Assembly: GCA_032433595.1 (NCBI GenBank)
Contig: JASWJB010000002.1
Span: 372,001-436,000, forward strand
Direction of reading: 5' to 3'
Source of the DNA: Conoideocrella luteorostrata
Lineage: Eukaryota; Ascomycota; Sordariomycetes; Hypocreales; Clavicipitaceae
Length of the DNA: 64,000 bases
Shown: one piece after another, positions 23,077 through 34,691 of the stretch
How positions within the stretch are numbered: position 1 is the first letter of the stretch
How the letters are laid out: each line of letters starts with the position of its first letter
The notes under the pieces: generated by a model
What the model was told of the DNA's origin: nothing
What the model saw: only the letters and a program-made list of their open reading frames with translations
Database searches by the model: none
Program-made: the position numbers and the translations under genes

Positions 23077-26000
23077 CTACTTGCTCTCGTACTTTCCACT
23101 TACAAGCTTACGCACCGCCGGGACGTCTGCCCATGTTTGACCGGCTGGTGACCCGGTATCGGCAAAGGGATCGTCATCGCTGAAATCCTTGCCTTTGGCC
23201 TTGTCACTCAGTCTGGATATAGAGATGCCGCTGCCCACAGCTTCATCTGCCGAAGCAGCGTACTCCCACCGAGCCTCAACATGACCTGCCACCGGACACA
23301 CCCCTTCGGCTCCAATTACTCGGCAAATAACCTTTTGCGGCTCATTAGTGAGAGTAACGTCGCCGAGCCGCCAGTACACCAGGTGCTTATCCTTCAGGTG
23401 CGTGCCGCTGGGCTTGGTTTGAGCACCCGTAGCTCTACCTTCGTATGTCGCCACTAATACAACATTGTGCAGCGTTACTGGCGCAGTGAAGCTACTAGTA
23501 TGGTTGAGTTGATATTGTATTAATAGCCCCAGTTTGTCATCCTGAGGCTTCCACGCTGGCTTGAAAAATATCGGAGCATGCTGCCCTAACTGGGCTGCGT
23601 CGGACTCTTCGGTAAACACCTTGTATGAAAATGCAATGGACGTCTTGGAGAGATGCGAAAGATCGAGTGCAAATTGGTCTGGTTGGTCAAGTGAAGCATT
23701 TTGGACAAAAATACGATTCGGCCCTATGCGTTCTAGCTTAGGAAAGTTGTTTATTCGGATGGTTTCGTGGGCTGTTCCTGATCAGTAAAAGGGGTCACGT
23801 CAAAAAGTCAGGAGTGACATGGTCTCGGCGTCAACTCACTCTTTTCAGATGATGCATCTTGGTCATTATTGACAAAAGCAAGCTCTCCAGCAATGTTAAC
23901 GCTCTTTATGGCTCCGTCCTCAAAGATGGCTGATACAGTTTCGATGATGGAGCTCTGAAGTCCAGGCCCCGTCAGGTCGGGATGCTTCGCGTGAGCCAGA
24001 CTTCCAAGGGAATGACCAGATCGAACGGATTGGCTGTCTGACGTACCCGCGACACTTGTTTCTGAAGCTAAGGCATTAAGGGCAGGCGAGCGAGGGAAGG
24101 ATGAACCGCTCGGAAGTGGAGGAGAACCAGTGATTGCAGGCAGCGGAAACTCGTGTTGCCCGGCACTGGACCCGGGAGGTGGCACATATACGGTGTTTCT
24201 AACATCTCGTCGTCCTCGAATAGTGCTGCTTCGTCGAGTCGCTGGCCCAATCTTCAGTGTGTTTGCAACACTGGATAAAGCAGCCTTTTTTGCTTCAGGG
24301 TCTTCTTCATCCACGGGTTTGTTTTGAATGTTGAGCTTGAAGAGTTGGTCTGCTTCCTCACCAGCAGCCTCACGTTGAGCCTCAGAGATGGGATCGTTCA
24401 TAGGTGCTCGGACAGTGAAGCCTTCAGAATCCTTGGCCAGCTCGCCTCCTTTCTCATTTTGATGGGCTGGTGGAGGGCCAGGTGGTGGAGGCACATCAAA
24501 GACGTCGGCTGAACTCGTTCCATTCACACCTTGGGCGTGTGCGCTCTCTCTTCCATGCACTCCATTTGTGCCTTCGTGTGGTCGAGTCTCGTCGTTTGCG
24601 GAGTCGATATGAGATCTTGTAGGAGTGTCTGGCGTTTCGGCCAATGAAGCTAAGCGACCGGAATCATGCAAGTTGGTCGATGATGTGCGCGGGGATAAAC
24701 CTCTGCCATGGCTGCTGCCGAGACGACCAAATGTAGGGCCAGCTGACTTGCCAGGTGAGAGCGAACCAAAACCGCCATGTACACTTTGCCGTCGTCGCCC
24801 GAACAAAGTCCCAAGTCGGCGGAGCTTTGATTCTACGAAACGACTTAGTACTCTACAAACATCACGAAGGACAACGTGCACACTGACTCACCTTTGGGTT
24901 GATCGCTTGGGAGCTGCTCATTGAAGTCATCCTCGTGATGAGATCGCTGAGACTGCGATCCTCTGGTGGGAGGAGGATCGTATGTTGAAGCCGTCGAATT
25001 CATTGTGTCGGTGCCCGGAAGCGGTGGTGGTCCCTGTTCGAAAGACGGCTGTCTGCCACCAACTGATGATCGTCTCGTTGAGTTCCTTGTTGGTGCCGGT
25101 GGGAGACCGGCCACGGAGCTTGATGCAAAGTCCCTGATCTCATCCTCGGTTTTCACCTCAACCACAATAGCTAGTGTTTGGCCCGCAATGCCTTGCACCC
25201 GCTCCCCTTTATCGGCTTCGTGAGTCTGGTACTGAGTGAGAACGTCTCGCAGATGATTGATGCGTGACTCATCAACCTCTTGGAGCTTTTCAAAAATGTA
25301 GGGAGCGCTTGATTGCCACTCCTGTGAGTTTGCGGTCTTGTTGTCCTTCTTGTTAGGCTTTTCGAGCTTTTTGGCCAGGGCAGTAAGATTACTCGACATG
25401 TCGTGCATGTTCACGTAGTCTTGTCGCTGTTGGTACGCACGTAACGGCTTCTCCAAGTCTTCCTCGAGCTTGTCAGCAAACGCATGATGCGACTGTGCGA
25501 TGTCTTCCACGGCGTTGATAATTCGAGCCCATGAGGGCCGGAAGACGCTGCATAGAAGAAGCTATAGTTAGCTCAAAGGCTAAAACCGGAGGAGTCCTGC
25601 AACATCATTGATATCGAGCGTGAGGGGAGGATGTGGGTGTGTGCTGTTGTTCGCATGGTTAACATTTTGGGGAGTTGACGACATACCCAAGCTCTGATTG
25701 GGAATTAGGGCCTTTGCTGCTCTGAGCGAGCCTGCGCAAACCCAGGACATATTGTTCTTCGATGCGACGACGTTCCTAATTGACGGCAAACAAGATGCGG
25801 CGTTAGCCATACGGGCCTGCTTCCAGCTGCGAGGCGCAAGTAGGGAACGGTGTCGGTTATAGAGAGGGCATACCTGGAGCCAGTCGGCGATTTCGAGATT
25901 GATCTTGTTGATGCGCTTTACTCGGTCGTTGAGGGTTCGCGCAGCTTGACCGGGTTGCAAGCTCTCCTAACGTCCAGTCAGTATCGCAGCAAAGGGAGTC

Positions 26001-26157
26001 TGCCTCGGGACGAAGCGCTCATTAGGACCCAGTGACATGCGACATGCGACATGCGACATGCGTGATTGGGTCGGGGTCGGGCTGCAGCTGCGGCCGGAGA
26101 GCTCGTTAGGTGACATACCAGCATGGCGGGATACTCGGTCCTCGCCGTGTCGTCCAT
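23077..26157 (-). CDS. SYP1: Endocytic muniscin Syp1 (F-BAR plus mu-homology domain)
   Basis: Six exons (26157-26119, 25966-25874, 25775-25687, 25547-24892, 24832-23840, 23777-23077) join in frame to 856 residues. All five introns are GT-AG with GTATGT, GTATGC, GTATGT, GTGAGT and GTGAGT donors. The N-terminus MDDTARTEYPAML and NDRVKRINKINLEIADWLQ open an F-BAR domain (to about 280). A Pro/Ser-rich linker follows with PPPPGPPP and RRSS-type sites, then a C-terminal mu-homology domain (about 600-856, e.g. IRINNFPKLERIGPN, WKPQDDKLGLLIQYQLN, ARWEYAASADE). Syp1/FCHo proteins arrive early at clathrin-coated pits, bind and bend membrane through F-BAR and select cargo through the muHD; in yeast Syp1 also affects septins and Rho1 signalling. 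The small first exons are a good fit to the family N-terminus. Confidence 0.93.
26034..26061. repeat. Tandem repeat, four copies of a 7-bp unit GACATGC
   Basis: Four perfect head-to-tail units inside intron 1 of SYP1 (25967-26118). Likely slippage-prone and length-variable between strains. Confidence 0.9.
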
Positions 26158-27196
26158 GACGGGCAAGCGGGATTGGAGACTGATGGCGGGGGGAGGAGAA
26201 TACAGATGCTAATAAGACGATGCTGGGTGATTAAATGAATGGGCGCATGGCGGTGGGACAGATGAGAAGATAGTTGCTCGTCAGCAATTGACCGCGATGG
26301 GGACCATGACGAGGCAATGGAGGAGGAGGATGTGAAGCTGGCAGAATGGGTAGAAGTGGCTGGTGGATGATGGAGGGTGTTGGTCGCTAGGCCGGTGTGG
26401 GGAGAAAGGCTCAAGCTGTGAGTGGTGACATGGGAGCATGGGGGTGAATGCCTGGAAGAGGAAGTCGGTTGACACGGTTGACACGGCTGGCAGTTGGTGG
26501 AGGTGCCATGGCAGGTGCCATGGAATGACGCGGTGCAGCCGAGCAGTAGCTGCAGCGCAAACTTTCTGCCTGTCCATCTCTGGCTGGGGAGGCGGGAGGG
26601 CGGGACGAAGGAGCCGGCAGGGCTAGGCTGCTGTCCTTAGCTCAAGTTCCAGCGCAGTGCACGCTATACTACTCCGTACAGAGTGATGGAGATGGAGCAG
26701 TAGTCAGTAAAATAAGGAACATACTTCATCCTGTGGGTGGCATCACCCGGCCTCTCGTCGCATCATCGCCGATTCGTCTGACCTCGGTCGATGCCGTAAA
26801 ATGATGGCGTATGCAATTGATTATGCTTGCCCCAGCTAATTTTGATTTCCATTGAATGGAGGATGGAGTACTCCGTACTCTGAACTAGTACAGCTAACAA
26901 GTGCAAAGAACCTCCACAGTGCATAACAGCGCCAAGCATTGCCGCGCCTAATTTTAAAGTAGGAGTAGTTACCCGTCCACTGACTGTACAGCACCGAGCA
27001 ACTAGAACCGAACCGAAGCAAGCTCCTGCAGGGAAGAGCTTTCGAGCAGTTGGAGCTAGCTACGTTTCTATGCTGGTGATGATGCTCCACCTTCAGCAAC
27101 ATGAATCCGTAATCCATTCTTGTGCATTGTAGGGACAGTCTGCCATCAATGTACAATAATTGACTGCCACCATCTGCCGCTTCACCATACCAAACC
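26158..27196. promoter_or_regulatory. Divergent promoter region of SYP1 and the Cak1-like kinase
   Basis: 1 kb between two outward-facing starts. Holds two copies of the dispersed palindrome or its half (about 26668-26679 and 26865-26880). Minus-strand ORFs at 26106-26577 read through the SYP1 leader and are not credible genes. Confidence 0.45.
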
Positions 27197-28486
27197 ATGG
27201 CCGCAGCCTGGAAAACCTCGCTCTCCATCCTCGACAGATACACCAACATCCAAACCCTGTAAGCCAGCTCGCATGAGTGCATTAACCATCGAGCCCATGT
27301 TGACCGTTGTTGACCCGTTCACTTCACGCCAGCCAAGCATCCCTCCCGGAAGAGCGGCGCGAAGACGCCATAGCCATCGAGCAAGATGCCTACCAAAACT
27401 CATATTCAAGAGTAAACCTAAAAATGCTCCAACAAGACGGTACAACTGAGTCTGAGAGACCCCCCCGCGCGCTAACAAAGCCAACAGCATGCGTACGATG
27501 CGGCCCTCGCCTCTCATGCTGTCCCGCTTCCTCCCCAGCCGTCCACGCCAGACACGGAAAAGGGCATCGCCATCGGCACATACCACAACTGCACTCCAAT
27601 AGCACAAGGCGTGACATCCGAAGTATACCGCTCCAGCGCGTATGCCCTTAAAGTTATAGTCGCCCATCGTAACCTAGAACCTCATAACCCGCAACGGGAA
27701 GCATCTATACTCACCGAGCTTCACTCCTTGTTGCCGCCCCCAGGGCACATCATCCAACTCATCGAGACATTTCGTGATCAAGAGCAACGCTTCGTTCTCG
27801 TCTTTCCCTATTTACCTCTCACACTGGACGCTGTCCTCTCCGACACTACATCTGCCTTGCCTACAGACCACCTTATCACCATATTCACCGATGTTCTCAA
27901 CGCGCTTGTCTCAGTCCACGAAGAAGGCGTAATCCACCGCGACATCAAACCATCAGCCGTATTGCTCCAATCGCCTTCCGGACCAGCATATTTATCTGAT
28001 TTTGGAACGGCATGGCACCCCCGACTATCGGCATACACCGAGTCGCCTACAGACAAGGTCCTTGACATAGGGACGGGAGCATACCGCGCTCCGGAGGTGC
28101 TCTTCGCGAACAAGGCCTACGGACCACCAGTGGACATATGGGCCTTGGGGATAATGCTTGCTCAGGCTATTACTAGCCCGCCTAAAGCGCCGTTTGAATC
28201 GCGTCCCGTGCACGAAGATGGAAACCAGCTTGGTCTAATACTGAGTATATTTAAGACGTTGGGTACGCCTACGGAGGAGACGTGGCCAGAGGCAAAGTCG
28301 TTCAAGGTCTCTCCCTTTGAATTGTGGACCGTATTTCCACAGCGAAGTTGGGATGACGTCCTGCCTGCTGCAAATGCAGACTTCAGGGATATTGTCGGGA
28401 AATTGGTGTGTTTTGAGTCAGGAAACAGGCTTACGGCTACAGAAGTAGGTTATGCGCATGGATGGATGGAGTATTTTCGAGGCTGA
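27197..28486 (+). CDS. CAK1: CDK-activating kinase of the Cak1/Csk1 type
   Basis: Three exons: 27197-27258, 27333-27411 and 27488-28486. Intron 1 is phase 2; intron 2 is phase 0 with donor GTAAAC and branch GCTAAC. The product is 379 residues. It begins MAAAWKTSLSILDRYTNIQT. The kinase domain lacks a canonical glycine-rich loop (PIAQGVTSEVYRS), as is known for Cak1. It has the beta-3 Lys (ALKVI, about 102), HRD at 197-199, DFG at 218-220, GAYRAPE and a C-lobe typical of CDK relatives. The Asn expected four residues after the HRDxK Lys is Ala (HRDIKPSAVLL). Cak1 kinases phosphorylate the T-loop Thr of the cell-cycle CDK. Assignment to Cak1/Csk1 rests on the missing glycine loop and overall style; a CDK-like kinase of other role is possible. 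Confidence 0.8.
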
Positions 28487-28746
28487 CAGCCCCACAGGCA
28501 TTACGGCATCCTTGCTTAACCAACAATGAACAAACCAAGGCATCATGGCATTGAATACAGCGATAGTTGCCAATTAGATTTGTTGCGAGGTCCCAATGCT
28601 ATATGCTTCTACAGATAAAACATCATGCGGCGAATACACTTTTAAATAAGCTGGTTGTACATTAAATGAACCCTGCATGTAACCTTCTCCCCTGCTCCTC
28701 TAATCCAAAACCTCTAGTTACCGCCCGTGAAACTTTTGTTACCTTT

Positions 28747-31700
28747 TTATTGCTGCCGTCTCTTCGCCGTGTCCGCCCCAAGATAGTCAATCGGGTTTCT
28801 GCACAACGGACAAGAATTCTGATTGCTAGTCTGAAACCACTTGTACAGACAGGTCCTGTGAAACAGGTTACTGCATGTTGAGCATCGTTTATCCGGCATT
28901 CGCTTATCTTCAGAAATCATGCTGTAGCAAATTGCGCACTCGCTTTGGCCCTGAAGAGCGGCCGAGATATTCCTCTTGAAGACTTGTAAACCGTCAATGA
29001 TACTTCCATTGGCGAGGGTGATGGCCCCTTGCGTAGTCATGATCCAGCTCTGCCATTTGCGTTCATTGACGGCTACGCGATTGAGGCTGGACACAACAAT
29101 CGCGTCAATAGGATAGCTGGAAGGAATTTTGATGACAATGGCTGCTTGAGACTCATCAACTTCATACCCTGCCGTGACCTCCCTAGCAGCCTTTGACACC
29201 TTGACGAGTAGTTCCTTCTCGTCCGCCGATCCAGGCTTTTGCTCCCGCACCCACGCTTCCACACCCTCGAGCGTGTCCCTCACAATAATTGGAGATAAGT
29301 ATTTGCTGGTCCATGATTCTACTGCAATCTTGGTTTGCTTGGATTGGCAATCGATGTACCAAGCTCTAAAGTGGCCGGGGATAAACTTGAGTGTCAAGTA
29401 GTACAGATGCACCAGCAACCAATGCAAGCTTTGCTCCTCCGTCTCCGCCTCTGCAGTTTTAATACTATAGTCGACAATTTTCTCGGGTCTAATACCCTCC
29501 CTGTCAAGATCCAGCGGTTGGCCGGCAGAGTGACCGAGAACGTCGAAAATAAAGTCCAAAAATGGTGAGACAAGCTTTTCGTCTTTTAAGTGTTCGGTAT
29601 AGTCGTCTCGAATTTTGAACTGTGATGAAGCATAGGCATTAAATACTAGCTTCCAAGACAAAAGATAGCCGCGGATTGATGTGGGAAACAAAGAGAGTTC
29701 TTCATCGGAGAATTTTTCCAGCGTCGGAGGATCAAGGAATAAAGAAAGAAGCTCATCCGGGAGGCGTGCATCTGTTTTCTACTATTAAAATTGATTTCAC
29801 GGTTCATCTCTGTCTGGAATATACGTACCAGTTTTGTCCAGGAGCGCATCAATCGACTTTTGTTGTTGCTCCGTGGGAATCTTTCTTTGAAGGAGATCAT
29901 AGGCGGCGGTTTGTACATCCCTGCACTCCGACGCAATTAGGCCAAACAGCTCGCCCGTTTCTGGGATTTGGCTGATTGGAATCTTTTCCAATTCACGACA
30001 TAGCATGCCGTCGACAATTCTTAGCAGTTGTGAGTCGCCTTGCCTGCGCAGCCTGAGCAGCTCCATCAATCCGACTGACTTCGTCGCGGAGAACTCTTGA
30101 AGCGCCTCTCCTAGGTCGTCGTTGGGCTCCGTTATCCCTTCCAAGGTCTTCATTAATTTGATCGAAGCATGAATAAAAGGAATTGCTACATTGAAGTCCA
30201 ACTGGGCAGCCCGAACCCAGAGACTACCGCAGAACTGCAAGGCACTTGCCCAGTAAGATCCGTATACATCTGTCATGCACGGCAGAAGAACGTTCAGAGC
30301 ACGGCAGATGGATGCGCAAAGGCCAGCTTCGAGCTCGGCGGCATTTTCTAACCATGAAGCCACTTGTCTCACAGCAAACACAATTCGATTGCTTGCTACA
30401 GGCAAGTCTCCAGCTTCGTAAACCTGAGCAGTAAGTGAAAGGAGACAAAGCGTTATATCTGCCTTGTCACTGTCTGGTGAGAGTGCAGCCACGTCACTGA
30501 CAAGTCTGTTGCAAAGATTGCTTACTGCCTTTGATGACTGTGCCTTGTCCCCGACTCCACCGATAAGACCTGCAGTTAACAAGGCTGTATCTGGATTTGC
30601 CTTCAAGTTTTCCAGCTTGAGAAGATTTTCTTCTATATAGTTTGGCATCCCATGAGCTTCGATAAGAGATTGCAGGAGTTTACTCAAAATCCTAGCACTA
30701 TAAGTGCCTTGAAAAGACATTTCTCGAGACTCCTTCATGGTTAATTCTAACAAGCCATGAATAATAGATGACGACGGGTCATCAAACTTTCTTTCCGAGG
30801 CAATCCAGCCGTCAGCTTTTTGGACCAAGTCGTCTAGCAAACTTTTCGACCAAGTAATCGTGTCTTCGGCCTCGCCCCGTGCAACTACCTGGTCGAGGGT
30901 CAGCCAAAGGCCATTGCAGCTCATTGAAGCAATTTGATCGGACGCAAGCTGGGCTGCAAGACACTGTAAAAAGAGAAGTTCGATCTGGAGTTGACGAGGC
31001 AACTGCAAGCTACTCAAGTCGTTCTTGAGCAAGCCCCCCGTGTACAGAGCCATCCTTGCTGGAATAGATCGACCGTCACGGTCACGAGGTATGGAGGGCA
31101 CCGCTCGACCATGGTTGGTTGTGTGTGGTAATGATACAGCGCCTCCTATACTACTCATTATCGACAAGGCGGGGTTCGTGGACGTTTCCCAAAGCGGAGC
31201 GAAGTTGCTCATCCAAATGTTGGTGTTTGGTAGGATGTCTTCCCAAGATGCTGCCTTGGTATCAATAGCTGACTTTGCTTGCGAAACTAGGGTCTGTATG
31301 CTGTCATAGAAATCCAATTAGCATCTTCCAGTTGCATTAATAACAATGGAAGGTGTGGCTCACCTAAGAGATTGAGGCTCTGCTTGTTCGAGATTAGCCT
31401 GGATAATTTCAACGACCGGGAGCTTGCCTTGGGTTTGATCGTTGAGAATAGAAAGAATTGCTCCGACTCTGGGAGCAATGGGTACGTCGTTGATCTCAAA
31501 TGAAGACAGAAGCTGGGCTACAAGTTCCGTGTGGATGGGGCCTTCACAGAATACGCTCGGATTCGACCTCGCAATCATTTCAATCATTCTTAGCGTCGGT
31601 TCGGACGGATGTGTTGGCTTAGACAATCGTCCAACAAGGTCAGACCCTAGACGACAGCCGACATCGTCCGACATTGCTTCATTTATGATGGCGGTTTCCA

Positions 31701-33821
31701 ATAGCTCCCATGCATCGTCCTTCGCGTCCAACGTATCTAGTGCTTGCAAATACAGAGTTTCCTGAAGAGTTTTGTTTGCCCTCGCGAGCGTTGCAACCTT
31801 GTCTTGCGACAGTAAGCCTGAGAGGGCCGCATTTCGAGCTTGGTGGTTGGTAACCTTGAAAGCCGCCTCGACCCATGCTCGCCATATGTTCCGATACTCC
31901 TCGCCTCGGCCATTGAGTGAGCTGAAAATTCCGAGGCAGGATAGTAAGGGTTTGGCAGATGCCGATGTAGCCAGCTTGTCAAACCCGTCATCAGCGACTG
32001 TAGAGAGGAACGTGACAAGGCGCTGTCCGCCATCATCGGCGAACAAATGTTGACACGTGCTTAGCGCATACTCTATTATCTGAGCGGCACCAAAAGGTTT
32101 CATATTCCGACTCTCGAGCAAGGAAGTGCATTGCGAAATTATATTGTAAGATGGACTGGTTGTTTGATCGGGCAAGTTTGAGCCATTGTGCTTCATTGTG
32201 TCGCTTATTAGGCCTACTAGACCAAACCACCGTCGTCCTTGCTCTGCGATTGTTGCCTGGGATGATTTGTACTCGCTGGAAACTTCCGGAAGAGAGCCAG
32301 AGATATTGGTACATAACACGAAGCCGAGTCGGTGCCATTCTTCTGCTGAAGCCTGAACCACATCTGAACAAGATTGGACCACTGCCAAGTGTGCTTCGAC
32401 AATGACGGACAAAGCATTTGGACCTTTTGGGATACTGGGAGTATCGGACGTGGAGAACAAGAACTGCTCTAGAAGTGGGAATATGTGGTCCCGCGTAAAG
32501 ACAATCTTGGACTGGTTTGGTAGCTGCGCCAAGGATCTTCTAGCGACATCAATAAAACACTTCCATGAAAACGAAGTGTTGGTCCGAGGTTCTTCGCGAT
32601 TGGTGATTCCTGCCTTCACTGATGTTAAGAGTTTTGAGGCCGTATCAAGGTCAAGGGCATCAGTGGGAATCAGGGCGAGAAGTTGGTCAAGGACTTCCCA
32701 AAACTTAGCCGGACTGCCTTGAGAGCCTTTGGAGATGAAGGCTTGTAGGCGTGTCAGAGGTGATTTTTTGTCGGTAGCCGCCGTAGTCCAGAATGAAGCG
32801 TCTTGTTGAGTTAGTTTGGCAAGAACCCGAACATATTCTAGGGCAGATCCGGCATGGCTAGACTTTAGACCCCCGGTCACGAACGCTTGTCTCGCCTTGG
32901 TTGATGTGCCATAAGAGAGCTTGCGGTCAAGACATGAGAACAGAAGCTGACACACTGTCTTCCTTACAGCCGAATCATTGAAGATGATGCTTTTCCACAC
33001 TGTCTCTTCATCGAAAAACTCATCATACTTGTCGGTGAATTTCGTCATGCCAGCATCGTCGACTCTTTGAAGCAGGCCAAGGACCAATGACAGACTAAAA
33101 GTTACCACTCGGTAGTATTTGGCTTCGGCATCCTCGGCGGTTGTTGATCGTTCGTCGCTGAGGGTGTCTTGGGATTCCTGGATAGCCTCGATGGCAAAGT
33201 CCAGAATTTGAGGTTGGCATTTGACCCAAAATGCAGTCAGTTTCTCGGGGGTTGTCAGAAATGACGAAAGTCCATCGCTGGCAGCTCTTCCAACCACCCG
33301 GTCACGATCGTACAGCCCGGCAAGCCATGGACCGACGATCTTGGGGACATGGCGCTCCATGCGCTTGCGCGCGGATCGTAGCAGCTCTCGCTGCAATGTG
33401 TGAGCAAGCTCCCTGACGCGCTTCGAATTGTCTATCGATATACGGGCATAGATTTGTGTCTGAGCGTAATAGTCAGCAAATAGATGAGACATCGGGCTTT
33501 GAGCCCCAAACAGCCCCCCGAGAAAAGTCAATGGCTAGAAAGTCGACGTACCCAGATCTCCAGAAGAGCTTCTTCCACCCCACCATCCTGATCAAATGGA
33601 TGCGCCTGTGCATATCGAATGAGATCCTCCAGACCCTTGGCTTTGGTGGCATCTGCTTTCTTCAAGACGTTCTTTAATGATACGATGACATTCGGATCTG
33701 ATATGGCCACGAAGGAAGGCGGTTCGGCCAGGTATGACAACGATGCTCCCGATGCATTGCTGCTGAAGCCAAGGCCGCCGCCACCCGGTGCGACCCCGAA
33801 ACCCCGCTGCCCGCGCTTCAT
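28747..33821 (-). CDS. LTN1: E3 ubiquitin ligase Listerin (Ltn1/Rkr1) of the ribosome quality-control complex
   Basis: Four exons (33821-33552, 33459-31364, 31300-29829, 29771-28747) join in frame to 1620 residues. Introns are 92, 63, 57 nt with donors GTACGT, GTGAGC, GTACGT. The N-terminus is Gly-rich and leads into SLSYLAEPPSFVAISDPNV, then TKAKGLEDL, the conserved Listerin N-terminal domain. About 1300 residues of HEAT/ARM-like helical repeats follow. The C-terminal RWD-like domain and a variant RING close the protein: CAIC, CSTC, FHRTC and CPLC at about 1558-1603 (C4HC3 spacing). Ltn1 binds 60S subunits carrying stalled peptidyl-tRNA and ubiquitinates the nascent chain together with Rqc1, Rqc2 and Cdc48. 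The start at 33821 is the first in-frame ATG; an extra upstream exon cannot be excluded. Confidence 0.93.
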
Positions 33822-34667
33822 AACGACAAACTCGGCTGGATGTGCAGCCAGGGCTGTTCTCGAAGCCGGAGGGAACGATCGAGATACAAAGCTGCAGAAA
33901 TGCGGCTACGCGATGTCGAGGGCTGACCTCGATGATTTGTAGGAAGGAGCATCAAATTGTTTGTCATCAATTTTGCTGTGCTGTGCCCTGCAGCAAATGA
34001 TGTCACGGCAGGTGGACTGAGGAGTCACACCGGCAGACTCACTACGGGGAGTAAGCTGAGTAACACAGAGTAAGTAATGAAAAAAATTATTTGTGGGGCC
34101 ACCAATTCAGGTTTTGGTGTGTGATGTCGACCACCGCCATGCTGTCTTCGAGGTTTCCATGTTTGACCGTGGCTACTCTTTAGGTTTTTCCTGTTGGCTT
34201 GCGCTTGCAGAACATGCAGGTGCACTTGTGCAAAGTATGGATGGCCTTCCGAGATGTGAAGTCCGTCCCACAATCTGTCATGAGGGCCTCCAGCAAAATC
34301 CAGTTCCAAGTACTCCGTAAGTTGTGCCGGCATCGCTTGCGCTCAAACTAGCGACATTGTCGCACGAAGGGCTGGTATATGCACCAGCTCTTTAGAACCT
34401 GATAACACACATACTTGTCCGCTTGAGCCGTCCCTCGAGAGCACTGTAGCCCACATTCTTCATTCATGTCCAAGCGAGTGCTTCCAGCTCGGATGTAGCC
34501 AGTACTGCCACGACATTGAAGATCAAGCTGACAACTGGGACCTAAAAGATTGTTGATCGAGGCCCCCATCATCTTATTTTTGTAGCTCTCTTGGGTGTTT
34601 TCGAAATTGGAAATATTCTTGTTTCGTAAACTGGACTTGGATACATGTGGCACAGCTGCGCTTTATT

Positions 34668-34691
34668 CCCGGGTCCTTTCCCGGGTCCTTT
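34668..34691. repeat. Direct duplication, two copies of CCCGGGTCCTTT
   Basis: Two perfect adjacent 12-bp units. Significance unknown. Confidence 0.9.

Noticed and set aside
26034..26061. Possible CRISPR-like array
   Set aside because: Seven-bp head-to-tail units without spacers in a fungal intron: a simple tandem repeat.
27182..27667. 161-codon minus-strand frame over the kinase 5' exons
   Set aside because: The plus strand carries consistent kinase exons with good splice sites in the same place.
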